Shown here: positions 31,372-44,108 of the stretch, in pieces
Position numbering within the stretch: position 1 is the first letter of the stretch
How the letters are laid out: each line of letters opens with the position of its first letter
Assembly (NCBI RefSeq): GCF_963678635.1
Contig: NC_087071.1
Location: 30,552,141 to 30,616,140, forward strand
Direction: 5' to 3'
From: Symsagittifera roscoffensis
Lineage: Eukaryota; Xenacoelomorpha; Acoela; Convolutidae
Length of the DNA: 64,000 bases
Program-made: the position numbers and the translations under genes
The notes under the pieces: model-generated
What the model saw: the letters and a program-made list of their open reading frames with translations, nothing else
What the model was told of the DNA's origin: nothing
Database searches by the model: none

Positions 31372-32390
31372 TCATACTTCTGCGAGCAGTTCAAGCTCGT
31401 TGGTCGAATGTTTCTTTTCTTGGGTATTCAGATTATGTGATGCGATTGCAATTGGTATCCAATCCCCTTCCAAAGGATTCTGTTCAAGTGTTGCCCATAG
31501 GCTACTATGGCTGGCATTGCAATTGACCCGAGTGTCATTAGATGGGTTATAACAGTTGATTTTAGTGATACATGCTACCGCTTGCTTTGTGTCCTCAAAT
31601 ATCCATGATTTTTCTTCCCCCGTTTCCATTTTCTTGACTCATATTCTGTTAACTTCATTTTTTAATATTCCTCCGTAAAAGTGGTGTCAAAGCTTATCCA
31701 TCACGCTCGCTGCATTTTGAATAAATTTAAAGAGGTGGTTGATACTACCCATGAATGATCTGAGGTGTTTTTGAGATCTATGTTGATGTAGATTAAGTAT
31801 CGCCCCCATTTTCTTCATTTTAGGATTGATTCCGCACGGTGATAGAGTTAGACTGAGAGAAGTTACTTCAGTTTCAAAGGACTCGAACTTGGAGGGTTTC
31901 AAAGCAAGATTTTTCCCATCAAGTCTTTTGAGTAGCTCGACAACCATTTCCTTGGGTTTCTTTTCGTCCCCTTTTGAGACAATTAATATTTCATCCAAAA
32001 AACAAAATGTGTTCCAAGAAAAAATTAAGATTCGATACACATCTTTTTGATACACTTCTAACATGTCGGCCAGACCATAGAACTCCGTAAGATTCTATAA
32101 GTCGCCGTCACTTTCCCTCGACTTTTCTAGAATTGCCTTGTTTAGTTGTTTTAGCAGTTAGTTTCAATTGACTATAGGCGTATTTTAATCCAGCACTGTG
32201 AAATAGACTGTCCCTTTTCTTTTGCTGTGACCACTTGACTCACCCCATCTAAAAGTGCCTCAAAATTGGGCATTTGGTACTTATTTTTGTACAATTGTCT
32301 CTTAATAGGTTTTGTGTCCAAAGCTAATTTTAAGGTATCGTCTTTTTTCACTGCGATTGTTGAGCGATGAAATTGTGAGCGATGAAACAA
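31372..32390 (-). pseudogene. RT and RNase H remnant of the gypsy element
   Basis: ORF 32390-32172 holds LKLALDTKPIKRQLYKNKYQMPN, equivalent to the RT segment after the fingers. ORF 32064-31687 holds FLDEILIVSKG at the YxDD position (second Asp replaced by Glu here), then ALKPSKFE and HLRSFMGSINHLFKFI, typical of the RT thumb. ORF 31629-31372 holds RNase H-like sequence IPIAIASHNLNTQEKKHSTNE followed by LELLA. Each part is in a different ORF with stops between. Confidence 0.75.
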
Positions 32391-33199
32391 TCACTAGTAC
32401 ATTTATCAAGTTTCTGAATGTGTCCTTCTTTTAGTAGTGATGTAAGATCTGATTGTCCTGTATCTTGAATGTGAATAGGTATCTTTCTTCACTTTTCTTG
32501 TTTTGGACACAAAAGATATTTAAACTTCATACTCACAACGTGATTTTTTTTATTCCCTTCGGCGATAAAATAACTCTATAACTTCAGTATAAAAGTGTTG
32601 TTTCTAACCTTCACAGTAGCACGTCAAAAATCGATATTTCTTTTGGAGCCGGTTTCTTAGTTGTGCGAACCCCCACTTTGTTTTGTAGATCCAGACCCAG
32701 AATGTATCTTGTACGTTCGTTGATAATAAAGGATGCTCCTATGACTTCCTAAACCGCTGATCGCGCTACCAGTATCATAATCGGATGTTTGTTGTAGTCA
32801 ACAAACTGCGCTGACAGGTATAGTTTTTGCCCCGTTATGAATTTTGTTTTGTTTGAAACCTCCAGTGTCTGTTTTGCCGAATTTAAGAAAAATACCGTGC
32901 TACCCGTATCTACAGTCCTGTTATATTTTGATTGTCGATTCTGGCCAACGCTTCTAGCAGTTCTAGGTCATTTTTTGGATACTTTGGGCCTCCTTTCCAA
33001 CTGATTGTCTTGTATCTTTGTTTTCTATTCGATTTTCGATGAATTCCTCATTTTATGCAGGGATTTTTACTCGGAATTTATCGGTATTATTTCAAATTCA
33101 TCGCCAGAATCAAAGTTCTGAAACAAATGAAATTCTTCGTCTGAACTTGCTGTGGCTTCCGTCACTTAGTTTACTTGTTGATTGGGGTTGTTACTGTTC

Positions 33200-33940
33200 T
33201 TACATGACTTTCCCATTGCTGGAAAGGACTTCAAGTGTCCCTCCACGAACGCTCCTCCTCATGTAAGCTGATGTCTGTCCGGGCCTGGAATTATTTCTGT
33301 ATTCTCCTATTTTTCGTTTATACTGTTCCCTGTTTGGTCGTCTTTTGTTTTGGTTCTTATTGTCTAATGCCATAATGGGTTCCTGTTTTATCTTGATGTG
33401 TGACACAGCAAAGTTTCCTGCGCTTGCACTAGTAGCGTGTGACGTTTGGAACGCTTGTTTCGCTCACTTTGTTTGAATTTCAGAGCTCTTTTAATGACCT
33501 CGTCCGGTGAAAGTGTTTTTCGAATGTTAGCATCTTTTTTATTTCCACGTTTTTCATCTTTTCATGAACGGATCTCTAACTAATTCGTCCTTCAGGATGC
33601 CTAGCTCTGCTCTTGCTGCCTGTGCAGTTAAGGTTGCAAGGAAGAATTCCATTGTCTTACGCGTTTCTTGAGATCTATTGAACAGTTTGTACCTCTCATA
33701 CGTAAAACTTTGCGTTTTTTCGAACGAGGCTTTGGCCAATATCTCCCTTTGAGACTTGAGTTTGGATGCTTCCATATATGGACTTTTTGGAACAAATCTT
33801 TTCTTTCCTTCCGTACCCAAGGCTAGGAATAGTCTCGATGCAATTCGTTTTTGGACTTTCTTGTAATTCTTATTGTAACCGACTTTTGGTCCCCTTTCTC
33901 TTTTTTCTTCATTTTCGAGCAGAACTCTGCCTCTCGCCAT
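33200..33940 (-). pseudogene. Gag remnant of the gypsy element
   Basis: ORF 33940-33554 (128 aa) has a basic start and the gag-like segment SQETRKTMEFFLATLTAQAA. ORF 33406-33200 is basic with Asn/Arg/Gln, as in a nucleocapsid tail. They lie just downstream of the primer-binding site in minus orientation, as gag should. No intact zinc knuckle is visible. Confidence 0.55.
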
Positions 33941-34185
33941 TTTTTCTGTGACTTTCCAATCTGTTACTGAGCATCTCCATTAAGTCGTGGTTTTTCTGGT
34001 CTTGGACCGGGCTCTTCTGAGACTGGTTTTGGGAACTCCAATAACATCTCTGGGTTAATATTCTCCTTTACCGTCCTTGTCAAAAAAATTGGTCGAACCA
34101 AATTTTAAAACTCCAGGGCGGGTGGAATTTGCTGACGTCCAGAAATTAGGAATGCCCATGTCAGTCCTATTGTCTTGAGACAAGA

Positions 34186-34203
34186 TTCCTGCTGGCTGCT
34201 CCA
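34186..34203 (-). promoter_or_regulatory. Primer-binding site of the gypsy element
   Basis: Minus-strand TGGAGCAGCCAGCAGGAA abuts the end of the 5' LTR. TGG pairs with the CCA end of a tRNA; which tRNA I cannot say. Confidence 0.75.
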
Positions 34204-34457
34204 TGTGATACCAACAAGGGTAACTCTAACTCCTCTGTGAAAACTAATAAGATTTCGAATGGTAATTTTAGTCTCGACTCTTTTGTCTTCTGTGCACCTG
34301 CTATGTGTGAGACTGAGTTTCGTATAGTCCTAATGTAGACTGACTAACAGTCTTCTGATGTTTTGAATATGGCCTGGAGAATATATTCACAAAAATATAT
34401 ACAGATAACAATATACGCAGCTCAAGATTACTGTAGCCGCAAGGTTACTGGACCACA
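34204..34457 (-). repeat. 5' LTR of the gypsy element
   Basis: Partner of 27740-27986. Starts TGTGATACCAACAAGGG and ends GGACCACA on the plus strand; CTGAC follows immediately. Confidence 0.88.
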
Positions 34458-34462
34458 CTGAC

Positions 34463-34803
34463 AAGAGCAGCCTTGTTTTTCTTATTATTCTAAAAACGTA
34501 AAACAAACTACTTTTTTTGGGTTTTCGGAGCCATCAGTGAAAATCTTGTAGGCCAAATTTTTGTTGGCTATGGTTCTAAAAGCTTAGAAAACTCCGAGCA
34601 AAAGGTATAACACTTTCCAAATTGCTTCATTTTTCTATTCATTAATTGATGAGAGGATCTGAATGAAAGTTTAGAACTTTTTTTAAAAAATGAGTGCAAA
34701 AATTAGAAAAAAATTCAGAAATTGAAATCTCATTGCAATTACGTTTTAAATTTTTTAGTTTTTCTTAACCAAAAAGCGCTACAAAAATTAGTTGATTGGC
34801 TTA
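34463..34803. other. Noncoding spacer
   Basis: AT-rich sequence between two mobile elements, nothing recognised. Confidence 0.3.
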
Positions 34804-35382
34804 CATTACGAGGCCAAATTGTGCAATTTGTGAAGTGTAAGCAGATTTTGCTACAAGCCAATGAAAAAATTGTTACGTAATCCCTAACATTGCTGTTTTT
34901 TTTTGTTCTCTTGCTGTTTTAAATTCCACGAAAAATTAGCTAAAACACTGTAATGCTCAAAATTGCTCCACAAACAGGCAACTTTGCGAAATCCGCAAAC
35001 ACAAATTGAGAATCCGCATCAGTATGTGGTAGTCTGTTTGTAGTAAACTTAAGGTGTCGTTGAATCCGCAAATTTTTAGCGCTCCAGCGAACTTCGCAAA
35101 AAGTAAACGGAATTCACATATTCTAATTGGAATCCGCTTAATTTTGCGGAATCCATTTAGACTTGTGGAAACCTCTTACAAAACCTCAATTCGCTCTGCA
35201 ACAAAATCTACAACAAAACTAATGTGCAACAAAGTTACGTTATAGGAAACTGTGCGCGGAATCCGCAGTAAATTTGCTAGTGGTTTCCACTTACATTTTG
35301 GAACATGTTTAAAGACTTGTCCCTGTAGTCCAGGAACATACAGACACACAATTGTTTGCCTATCTAGTTTGGCCTTGTATTG
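34804..35382. mobile_element. Second, shorter copy of the TIR element
   Basis: Starts CATTACGAGGCCAAATTGTG and ends CTAGTTTGGCCTTGTATTG. It shares the GGAATCCGCA subrepeats, the CATTTTGGAACATGTTTAAA segment and the 'CAGGAACATACAGACACA' segment with 17755-19095, but is only about 580 bp. No transposase is present. Confidence 0.7.
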
Positions 35383-35856
35383 TAGATCTGTTTTTTGGCC
35401 TTTTTTGATTTTCAAGACTAGTATTATAAGCTTTTTACAATTGTTTTGTTTTCAACTACGATTTTCAATTATATTCGCTTCCCTCGCTCCAATCTAGACT
35501 GATTATAAATTTTTTTCTTTTTCTTCTCAACACTGGGAACATTTTTTTCATTTTAAAAATTTGTTCAAGTTAGAAATGAAAAATTTTTGATTTGTTATAT
35601 CTCTCGGACAATTCTTATTTTGATTTCTGGTATCTAATTTATCAGAAAAAAAAACTAAAACACAAGCAGAAGACAAAGTTTGTACCCATTTTTATGGTCA
35701 GAACAGTAACTTGTTTTCTTTTGTTCTCAAATCGAGTCGAGCACAGAATTCAAAGTTTATTGACGACAAAAAGCTACTATTTTTTGTTTAAATATTGTCA
35801 AAAGCGATGAGTGGTAAGAAATAGAAAAAACCACAATCCGTAGAGTAAGACTTATG
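35383..35856. other. Noncoding flank of the BEL/Pao insertion
   Basis: AT-rich, nothing recognised. Its last bases form the pre-insertion site together with sequence after 44579. Confidence 0.3.
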
Positions 35857-35861
35857 GCACC

Positions 35862-36331
35862 TGTTGCAAGGCAAATGTAACGAGAGAATAAATGCATAAA
35901 ATGACACAATAAAATTTGACCTAAATCTTAATGCATATGAGATCAGTTGGCCGAGAGGCCTAAGCTAACGTTCCGACTTTACAGACTTGTCAGATGACGT
36001 GGGTTCGAATCCCCCCATACCCTAACGTTTAAAAATGTAAACCCGAGGGTTTATAGTCCCACTTGATCTTTTTAAACATTTTTTCGTTCTAATTCTGTTC
36101 AACCTTGAATAAGGCTGACCGTCAAAAACAGCAATTTGTCTCAAAGAAGAATACTGGCCATTTGGTAGCTGGCTTTGAGTGATTCAGATGATTATGGCCG
36201 ATGTTACCGATGATGAAGTATGTTTGAAAAAAGTTTAAATTATGGAATTGCGGAGTTATTTTGCCGTGAAAATGCTTTTTAACTTAGCTTGAAATCCGAG
36301 TTTTCACGATTCGTTGAGATTTACGCGCACA
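35862..36331 (+). repeat. 5' LTR of the BEL/Pao element
   Basis: Starts TGTTGCAAGGCAAATGTAAC and ends TTACGCGCACA. It aligns with 44120-44574 with many substitutions and indels. Contains a tRNA-Leu-like segment at 35941-36026. Confidence 0.88.
35941..36026 (+). other. tRNA-Leu-like segment in the 5' LTR
   Basis: TGGCCGAGAGGCCTAAG resembles the A box of tRNA-Leu and GGGTTCGAATCCCCCC the B box/T arm. The acceptor ends do not pair and the anticodon arm is not convincing, so it is not a functional tRNA gene. It might act as an internal RNA polymerase III promoter or come from a SINE. Confidence 0.6.
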
Positions 36332-36334
36332 TAT

Positions 36335-36352
36335 TGGAGCCCCACAAGATAC
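36335..36352 (+). promoter_or_regulatory. Primer-binding site of the BEL/Pao element
   Basis: TGGAGCCCCACAAGATAC starts three bases after the 5' LTR end. The TGG start is as expected for a tRNA 3' end; the tRNA is not identified. Confidence 0.65.
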
Positions 36353-37309
36353 ATTTTTTGGTATTTACCTCACACCTCCAAATTATCATTCTTTGTCCCC
36401 CACTCTTTTTTCTACGCTTAACTTGGCAGCTACGAAACTCATCTTCTTGAAACCCACTTACGAAGAATACTCAGGGCCGGAGAAGCGTAGATATCGATTA
36501 GTTTACTGCTCGCTTACAAGAGTGTTCACATTAGGTACCCTGCGTTTGTAATAGTTCTTGTGAAGTTCTTCTCATCTTTTGCCGACTTCATGTGAGAAAT
36601 CGATCTCCAGTACATTTTCTGCATTCATTCCTAAATAGAGCATTCCAGTAGCCGGGTTCTACTCACTGTGATATAAGTTTTATCCCTAGCTACATCTGGA
36701 CTGGCGAACAACACAGTTGCCATCTCTTTAGTTTGCTTCAGAACTACCAGCTAATTCGGTTGAATTTAATTCGACTGACGTCTGTAAGTCGATATAGGCT
36801 GAAATTTTGTCGGCAGCCAAAAGTATCACAGTTTTCTCGAACTCATCAAGGGTCTCGACGAACAGTTTCAGTGCTCAGGAACAGTTCCAGTGGTTTGCTT
36901 CAGTGGGACTTGTGAGTGCAGTTGTTGAGACTCGTGAGAGAAATTTCCGGTCCCTAAAATCTCCAAAATTGTCACAAACTGTAAGACCCGTCTAATTTTT
37001 ATAAACCCTTCATTGCAATAAAATTAAATAAGTTGTGTTATTATAAATCCCGATCCACAATTTTTTCTCGATACCACAAATTTTCGGCATAATTGTGAGC
37101 GTACTGGAAATCCAGAAAAGTGGTAAATAGCCAAGGTTACTAGATCAATTTTCTGGATAAATTTTTGGCTCGAATCCTCGAACCGTAAATTCTGTAAAAA
37201 CTCTTCCTTAATCGGAAATTTTAGGTCATGAAGATCATTCAAAAGTTCAAAAGTTTCTAGAAATTACTGCATAAAATCTCTAAGTTTGCTTATTTATTCG
37301 ATTCTAACT

Positions 37310-37625
37310 TATGTTAAGTGTGGGCAGGCAGTATCAGGCACGTTAAAATGGTTTTTTCATCCTCAAGTTTCTTCCGCGTGGTTGTTGGAATTCAACCAAT
37401 TTGCCTGATTGGTTATCTAAAACCTATTTAACTCTCCACCTTGTTGGTTATCTAAAACCTAAGTTGCCTCTCCGACGCATCTGTTAACCCGCCCACGCAT
37501 TGACTCTGTTTTGTCGCAGTAATGTTAAGTGGTCAGGTACGGTGATATTAAGTAGGTTAAGTTGATTTTATTCATCCTCAGGTTTCTTCCGCGTGGTTGT
37601 TGGAGCTCAACCGACCTACCTAATT
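37310..37625 (+). repeat. Duplicated segment in the BEL/Pao leader
   Basis: Two copies of a segment containing TTTCTTCCGCGTGGTTGTTG lie about 217 bases apart (near 37366 and 37583), each preceded by ATGTTAAGTG and TTCATCCTCA. Confidence 0.7.
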
Positions 37626-38481
37626 CCCATCCCCATTGGTAATTACACCCGAGAATAAGGGCTCTTAGCTTATGGTGTTCATACTCGGGGCTAGTTCTCT
37701 CGATCACGCGCTTAGTAAACTATCTACAACGTCTCAAAAGCGTTCGAAAGAGACTTGTTTCACTCAGCCCTTTTGAGCTTTAGTTTTATTGCCAGCGACT
37801 CGCCGAAAACTATCCAACACTATCTGCATCATTATGTCGAACCGCAAAGATCTAGTTATTTGGCACGACGCCATAAAAAACTCAATTAGTAAGCACCGCA
37901 GTAACAACAACCTTAGTTTTAGTGATGACCAACTGAGATAAAAAGAGAACATAACAGCTAATGTAGACGATACAGCGCTGACCTGAGTACACTGAAAGCT
38001 AAAGAGAAGCAGAACCGTTTGTCGCCTAAAAATTGTAGGGCGATTCACAATAGACTAAAGTGTTAAAACTTCAAATTACTCCCCTTTGTAAGTTATTGAC
38101 GTAAAAAAATTTTTCGATGAATTTACTTGACTGAAAATAAAGTTTTTTCTGAGAGTCATTTAGTTTTGATTTTTAAGCATAGAATTTAGTTTCAGAAGAA
38201 AGTTAAGAAGTTGTTTGAGAAACGTAGCAATCGCGAGAACGAATTTGGTAAATGCCACGAATTTATTGTGGAATACATAAAAAGTCAGATTCGTTGCTCA
38301 AAAATTGATACATATAATTAAAATGTAGGAACTATATAAAACAAGCGGTCGAGGTAAATATTGAGTTGCAAAAAAGGCCAACCCCGACAAATTGACACCG
38401 GCAATGATTAAATGGCTTCCTAAGCTGACGCAAACTAACGATAAAGTTTTTCAGGAAGCTATCACATAAAAAACAAGTCTT

Positions 38482-40420
38482 GTGACAGTAACAGTCCAAG
38501 ACAACATAGATAGCAGCTCAAAAATTTATATCAATTCCAAAAAGAGTGAAAAACCACAGTCCCATAAAACAGATACCCGCTCTAAAATGTCACATCGAAG
38601 TAGCCGACATCAGCAATCGGGTCATTATACCACCGCTTTGTCGAAAACTCCTTCTAAGAAAAAGCGAGGTTTAATGCTTTTAAAGAAACAACAAGAGGAG
38701 CATGAGAGGCAAGCAAAAGTGTCATTAAGACTGAAAAAGCAGCAGAACAAGATAAATCAAAATTTGATAGAACAACAAAGCAGTTTAGAGTTGGAAAAAT
38801 TGGCTGAAAAACACTGAAGAAAACTGGCAGAAACTGCGTTGAGAGGACTCGAATTGGAAGATGAGTTGTCGGAAATTAGCGAGAATGCCGAGGAAAGTAT
38901 TTAACTCGAATCTCCTGACAACTAACAAAAGAGGGTAAGGATCGTACAGGTCACTGGGTCGAATCTGTCGACCACAATCAGCCTGAAGCTGTTGTAGTTC
39001 CCAATCAAGAGCAGCACGTTCGTTTGATAGCTCCTGAACAAACTTATCCTGTATTAGCAAGTTCTATGGTATCATCAAGTTTTGCAAGAGTAAATAATGG
39101 CCACGCAGCTTCAAGTGATCCAAGATTGTATTTTATTAACCACATTCAAGGACAACGATATAATTTGTCGAATATGGTTCAATAGTAGCTTTCGCTGCTT
39201 TCCATTAACAATCAAGTAACCTTAATTAAACAGGCGTCTTTAAGTCAACAAACTACAAAATCAGTAGTAGCTGACTACCAACCACCTGTAATTCCCTCCC
39301 AACAACATATAAATGCTCCCGTTTGCAGTTAAAAATTTTCAAGTGAGCACTATGATCCTTATAGTAACTTATGGTGACCAGCTGTCACTACACCCTTAAT
39401 GTCAGCTCAACAACACTACGTACCTTCCACAACTGTTTTTTCCGCAGTAACTCCGATTGCTCCTCCGAATAGTTTTGTTCCTTATACAAGTGGAGTGACT
39501 GTGCTCTTTGCGCAGCCTGAAAACTTTCCCAGGCTAATCATCCGTTTGTTCTTGATTATAATGGTAAATCTTCGAGTTTCCCAGCGCCAATTCCCGGTAA
39601 TTCACATGGTGCAGACGTCGAGCGTCCACTTTCGGCACGAGAGTTGGTCAATATACTCATGCACAGTCGAAAACATCATCTTCCTGAGTGGAAGCTGAAA
39701 CAGTTCGATTGTAACCCACTTAATTGGCATGAGTAGTTTGGGCAGTTCTTATCGACGGTCGATTCAGGCATAATCAGTGACGATAAAAAGCTCACCTATC
39801 TGAAAAAGCTCGTAGCGAATAAAGCAAAATCCGCAATCGTTGAGTACAGCTATAGCGGAGTATTATTTAAGGACGCATTAGCAACTCTTCAAAGAAAAAT
39901 TGGGTAGCCACATGTCGTAGTAGGGGATCTTCTGGATAAATTGAATAGTTTTCGGCCTCTGAAAATGCATAACTCGTTAAATGTAATTGGCTTTTCCTCT
40001 AAAACTTCTGGACTCGTTGCCTCATTCAAGCCTCTATTTTTTAACGACGACCTGAAAAGTGTTAGTTTACTGAATCAAGCTGTGATTAAGCTTCCCCCGA
40101 ACCTTAAAGAGGCATGGTCAATGCAAACCGTAAAACACCAATGGTATCGACCAACTCTGCTAGATTTCAACGAATGGCTTAAAAAAAAGCGGGAGAGTCA
40201 TGAGAGGCTAAAGTCACTTAAACCTAAGTGTAAGCGTGAAGATCCAGTGAAGCAAAAATTAGGTACAAAAGTGTTTGCTATTAACCCAAAGATAAGTGAT
40301 AACTTAGGAAAAATCAAAGTTCCCTTCATGCGCTGTATGTAAAGCTCAACACGCTCTTTGGAATTGCCCCGTATTCAAAGAGAAAAACGCTACGCAATGA
40401 GCGAAGTAGTGCTTCCACTA
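38482..40420 (+). pseudogene. BEL/Pao gag remnant
   Basis: ORF 38482-38817 is a Lys/Gln/Glu-rich coiled-coil-like region typical of the Pao Gag N-terminus. ORFs 39399-39698 and the frames to 40342 follow; near 39700-39960 the frames read LKQFDCNPLNWHE, the DUF1759 Gag motif. ORF 39941-40342 continues with the Gag C-terminal part. A CCHC-like word (CAVCKAQHALWNC) follows in another frame near 40330-40370. Several stops and frame changes break the gene. Confidence 0.75.
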
Positions 40421-40596
40421 TTTTTGCTCACCATAAACAGATTCAATTCCTCGAACTTGATGAAAACTCAAGTTTCAAGTTTCCGCCGATATGATAGTAG
40501 TGAATTTTCGTTTTCTTTTTGAGCTTATGTTAAGGATTATATCCGCATTCGATCGGGTAGCATATTTATTCCTGAATTACAGGAAAAGCACCGCAG

Positions 40597-41832
40597 TTGG
40601 CTCCGATAAAATCTATAAAAAATAAGTATGAGGAAGTCGAAATAAATCTTGGACAAGATTTCTATCATGCAATGAGACCCCTTGATTACCTTCTAGTGGA
40701 GGACTCTAATTCACCGTGCGCCACACGCCTTCTGATAGATTGGGTTCTAAGTTGTCCGTTATCGCCGTCCTTTATTTCGAACTTGTCTTGCTTTGAATGT
40801 GTTGTCAAAGACATGTCTCTAGCTGACCAAATTTAAACTTGGTATGAGTGGGAGTCGTATGGAGCCTTCAAGCAAGTAGATGCCTATTCCGCAGCCGACA
40901 AACACGCTTTGTCGATTTTGAAAAAAGACAACTTTCACAATGGTGAGAGGTACATTGTATCATTGCTTTGGATTGATAAGTAAAATAGCTTATCGAATAA
41001 CTATTATTCCTACTTAGCTCAATTCAAAACTTCAGAAAAGAGGCTAGATAAGGATACATCGCTCCTTGAGAAATACGCCGAAACAATTGGAGATGATTTA
41101 TGAAAAGGATATGATTTACGAGAAGGGTATAACGGTTAAGGTATTCGATTTCAAATTACGAGCCGATCGTGAGTGGTATCTCCCGCATCAACCGGTGTTG
41201 AACCCAAACAAACCCAGTAAGGTGCGCCTAGTCCTCAATGGTGCATCTAAGTGTCATAGCGATTCCTTGAACAAGTCTCTTTGGTTGGCTCGCATCTCCT
41301 TCATAACCTCATTTTTGTACTTTTATGAATCCGTCAGCATAAAAACGCCGTTTCAGCCGACATTGAAGGGATGTTTTTACAGGTTGGAGTCCGGGAAGAA
41401 TATCAACCTTCTCTTCACTTTTTGTGGCAGGAGACCCAACATCAAGTGTGGTAATTCACCCATACACGCGTCACAATTTCAGTGCTCGTGTCGCGCCGAC
41501 TTGTGTGGATTTTGGTTTGCTGAAAACTGCATCGGATCTTCAAGCTGAGTACCCCAAAGCTGCTTCAGCTGTTGTCCAGCTGTTTTTGATACAGGGATGA
41601 CGCCATGAAACTAGGTAGGAATTTTGTCTCGTTGCTTAAACTAGGTGGGTTTCATCTGACAAAATTTGTCAGCATCCTGCCCGATGTAACAACCGCTCTT
41701 AATCTGGACAACTGTGAGTCCAATTCCTCTGTTAAAGCTATTTATAAGACTCCAGACCAGTCGTCGCATGTCCTCGGTCTTAAGTGGGATCACGTAAAAG
41801 GTTCCTTAGTCGTTAGTAGAGGGGTCCACTAG
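40597..41832 (+). pseudogene. BEL/Pao protease to RT remnant
   Basis: ORF 40597-40836 holds LGQDFYHAMRPLDYLLV, matching the LGQD region after the protease. ORF 41066-41548 includes RLVLNGASKCHSDSLN, the Pao RT 'RVVFDASA...SLN' segment. ORF 41605-41832 has LLKLGGFHLTKFVS and HVLGLKWD, conserved at the end of Pao RT. Numerous stops and shifts make it nonfunctional. Confidence 0.8.
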
Positions 41833-41855
41833 ATAAAGCAATCACTCAGCGTACC

Positions 41856-42876
41856 GTGTTGAGTTTTGTTTCCTCTGTGTTTGATCCAATTGAATTAGTA
41901 GCTCCGTATATTGTGAGGGCTCACCTTCTATTAGAAGACATTTGGCGAATCAGTGGTCAGAAATGGGACGATGATCTCCCAGAGGAAATCAAAAAGCAGT
42001 TCCTTGAGTGGCACTCAGGTCTTCCTTTGTTAGGTTGTCTGACAATACCTCGTAGCTATTTCACTGAACCTTTCGACCGAATAGATCTTCACCTGTTCAA
42101 TGATAGTTCTAAGGATGTTTTCTGCGCTGTCTCTTTCCTTCGTGCGCGACTCACTAGTTCGCATCTGGTGGAAGTTGCCTTTGTGTTTAGCAAAGCCCGC
42201 GTTGCGCCTATGAAAGCGCTATCTATTCCAAAGTTAGAGCTTTAAACGGTTATTCTTGCAACCCGTTTAAAAAAGGAAATTTTGTAAGGCCTTACTTCGA
42301 AGTTACTGACATATTCATGTGGTTAATTAAGACCACTAATCTTCAGTGTCTTAACTTCTGTAATAAATTACCCGTTTTTGTTGGTAATCGCACTGGTGAG
42401 ACTCTGGAGTCTACCACCACTGATCAGTGGCATCACATACTTAGCGGTGATAACCCAGCTGATACCGGTACACGAGGGATTTCCTCGGAAGCCCTCAAGG
42501 AAGGCAGCTGGGTTGATGGCCCTAACATACTGAGGACGACTGATTGGCCTTCCAAGCCCGATACAAGGGTTATCGATAGGATAAGACTTACAGCACTTTT
42601 ATGTGATATCGACCTTTGTCTGGAAAACTGGTCAAATTTTGTCGTCGATGTTTTGACAGACAAAATCTTCCATTCGGAAAATGGGAGACATTCAATTCAA
42701 TTGTAAAATTCGAACGGGCAGAAGCATTTTTGTTGAGATGGTTGCCAGCTCATAAATATTTCTGGTTGAGTACATTAGAAATTACCGACCCGTGTGAGTT
42801 GCACATTAGTGAGCAGAAACTCATATACCTTCCCATTGTGAGACATGCCCTAACTACCAAGTTCCGGTACAGTTAG
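41856..42876 (+). pseudogene. BEL/Pao RT-connection and RNase H remnant
   Basis: ORF 41856-42245 reads SFVSSVFDPIELVAPYIVRA, the Pao-specific region Pfam calls peptidase A17, then IDLHLFNDSSKDVFCAVSFL and ARVAPMKALSIPKLEL of the RNase H domain. ORF 42317-42706 has TTDQWHHILSGDNPADTGTR, typical of the RNase H end, and 42616-42876 continues toward integrase. Confidence 0.85.
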
Positions 42877-42910
42877 AACAAGGAGTAGTCGGATCGCCAA
42901 GTATTCGCCG

Positions 42911-43761
42911 TTGATTGGACCAGCTGGCACCCTTCGCTCGACTGGGCGCATCAGCCGCTTGGTTGATACCGATTTCGATAGCAAGCATCCAATTATACTT
43001 GATGCACGTTACGCTGTTGTTCGGTTATTGGTTAGACACCTGCACGTTAGGAACTTCCACCAAAGCTTAAATAACATGCGTGCAGTGGTTAAATTGAAAT
43101 ACGTTGTGTTATTTTTGCACTGGTTGCTGCGAAACATTGAAAATAATTGAATTATGAGTCGAAAACGCAAAGCGCATACCGTAGCACCCATAATGTCTAA
43201 TCTGCCCATTGAAAGGTTGGGTTACAAGCAATCTCCTTTCTCTAACACAAGTGTCGACTACTTTGGGCCGTTACTAGTTCCGATCCGGAGAAGTACGGAA
43301 AGGAGATGGAGTTTTTTGTTCACCTGCCTCACCACTAGATCGGTACACTTTGAAGTCGTCCCCTCTCTCGACACAAGCTCTTGTGTTACGGGGTGGAGAG
43401 GTTTATTCCGACGACCATCATGTCCGACAACGGCACGAACTTTGTTGGCGCTTTGAAAGAGCTCTTGGCTTGCGTTAAGAGTTGGAACAAGCTGGCTCCC
43501 GCTGTTTTTGTCCAGAAAAAGATCACGTGGAAATTCAATCCACCCAGCGCACCGTACCATGGCGACTTCTGGGATCGATTAATTAGGTCTGTCAAGCGTG
43601 TTTTTTATGACATCCTAGGCAAGAGAAGAATAACTGAGGAGGTTCTAAGAACCACACTCTGCCTTGTTGAGCAGTCACTTAACGCAAGACCGATAACAGC
43701 CGTTAGTTCCAGTCCGCTAGATTTAGAGGAGTTGACCCCGAATCATTTTATACTTGGTTAA
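42911..43761 (+). pseudogene. BEL/Pao integrase remnant
   Basis: ORF 42911-43150 holds LRSTGRISRL, SKHPIILDARY and an H-x-H region of the zinc-binding part. ORF 43154-43456 has NTSVDYFGPLLV (first catalytic Asp). ORF 43381-43761 has TIMSDNGTNFVGA (second Asp), APYHGDFWDRLIRSVK where the catalytic Glu of the usual 'GGxWER' is replaced by Asp, and LEELTPNHFILG at the end. Frames shift between the parts. Confidence 0.85.
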
Positions 43762-44108
43762 AACGCAGCAAATTTTCCGTCGCTAAGTTTCGTAGAGAAC
43801 TTTGGCCATAAGAAGCGGTACGATAGAGCGCAATCATACGCTAACGCAATATGGACACGCTGGATGCGTGAATACGTTACCTCCATCACTAGGATGGCAA
43901 AGTGGTATAACCAATAAGACATTAAGTTAAAAGCCTTCGAGTTGGTTTAGGTCATAGAGCCTGAGAGTCCATGTGGACATTATCCACTCCTACGTATCGT
44001 TAGACTGCACTACAGCAAGGACGGATGCATGCGTGAGATCCGCCGACATAAAGACCGTTACGAGTGAACTTACCCTCCCGACCGTAAAGCTTGCTCCCGT
44101 TCTTGTTT

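Larger units (their letters stand above)
27735..34462 (-). mobile_element. Complete, decayed Ty3/gypsy element with CTGAC duplication
   Basis: LTRs at 27740-27986 and 34204-34457 begin TG and end CA, and are flanked by the same 5 bases CTGAC (27735-27739 and 34458-34462). The element reads on the minus strand. Right after the 5' LTR (going down from 34203) is TGGAGCAGCCAGCAGGAA, a tRNA-type primer-binding site. Gag, RT, RNase H and integrase remnants lie in between in the proper order but with many stops and shifts. LTR divergence is visibly high, so the insertion is old. Confidence 0.88.

Noticed and set aside
35941-36026. Functional tRNA-Leu gene.
   Set aside because: A and B boxes are visible but the acceptor stem does not pair, the T stem has a mismatch, and the sequence is part of an LTR.
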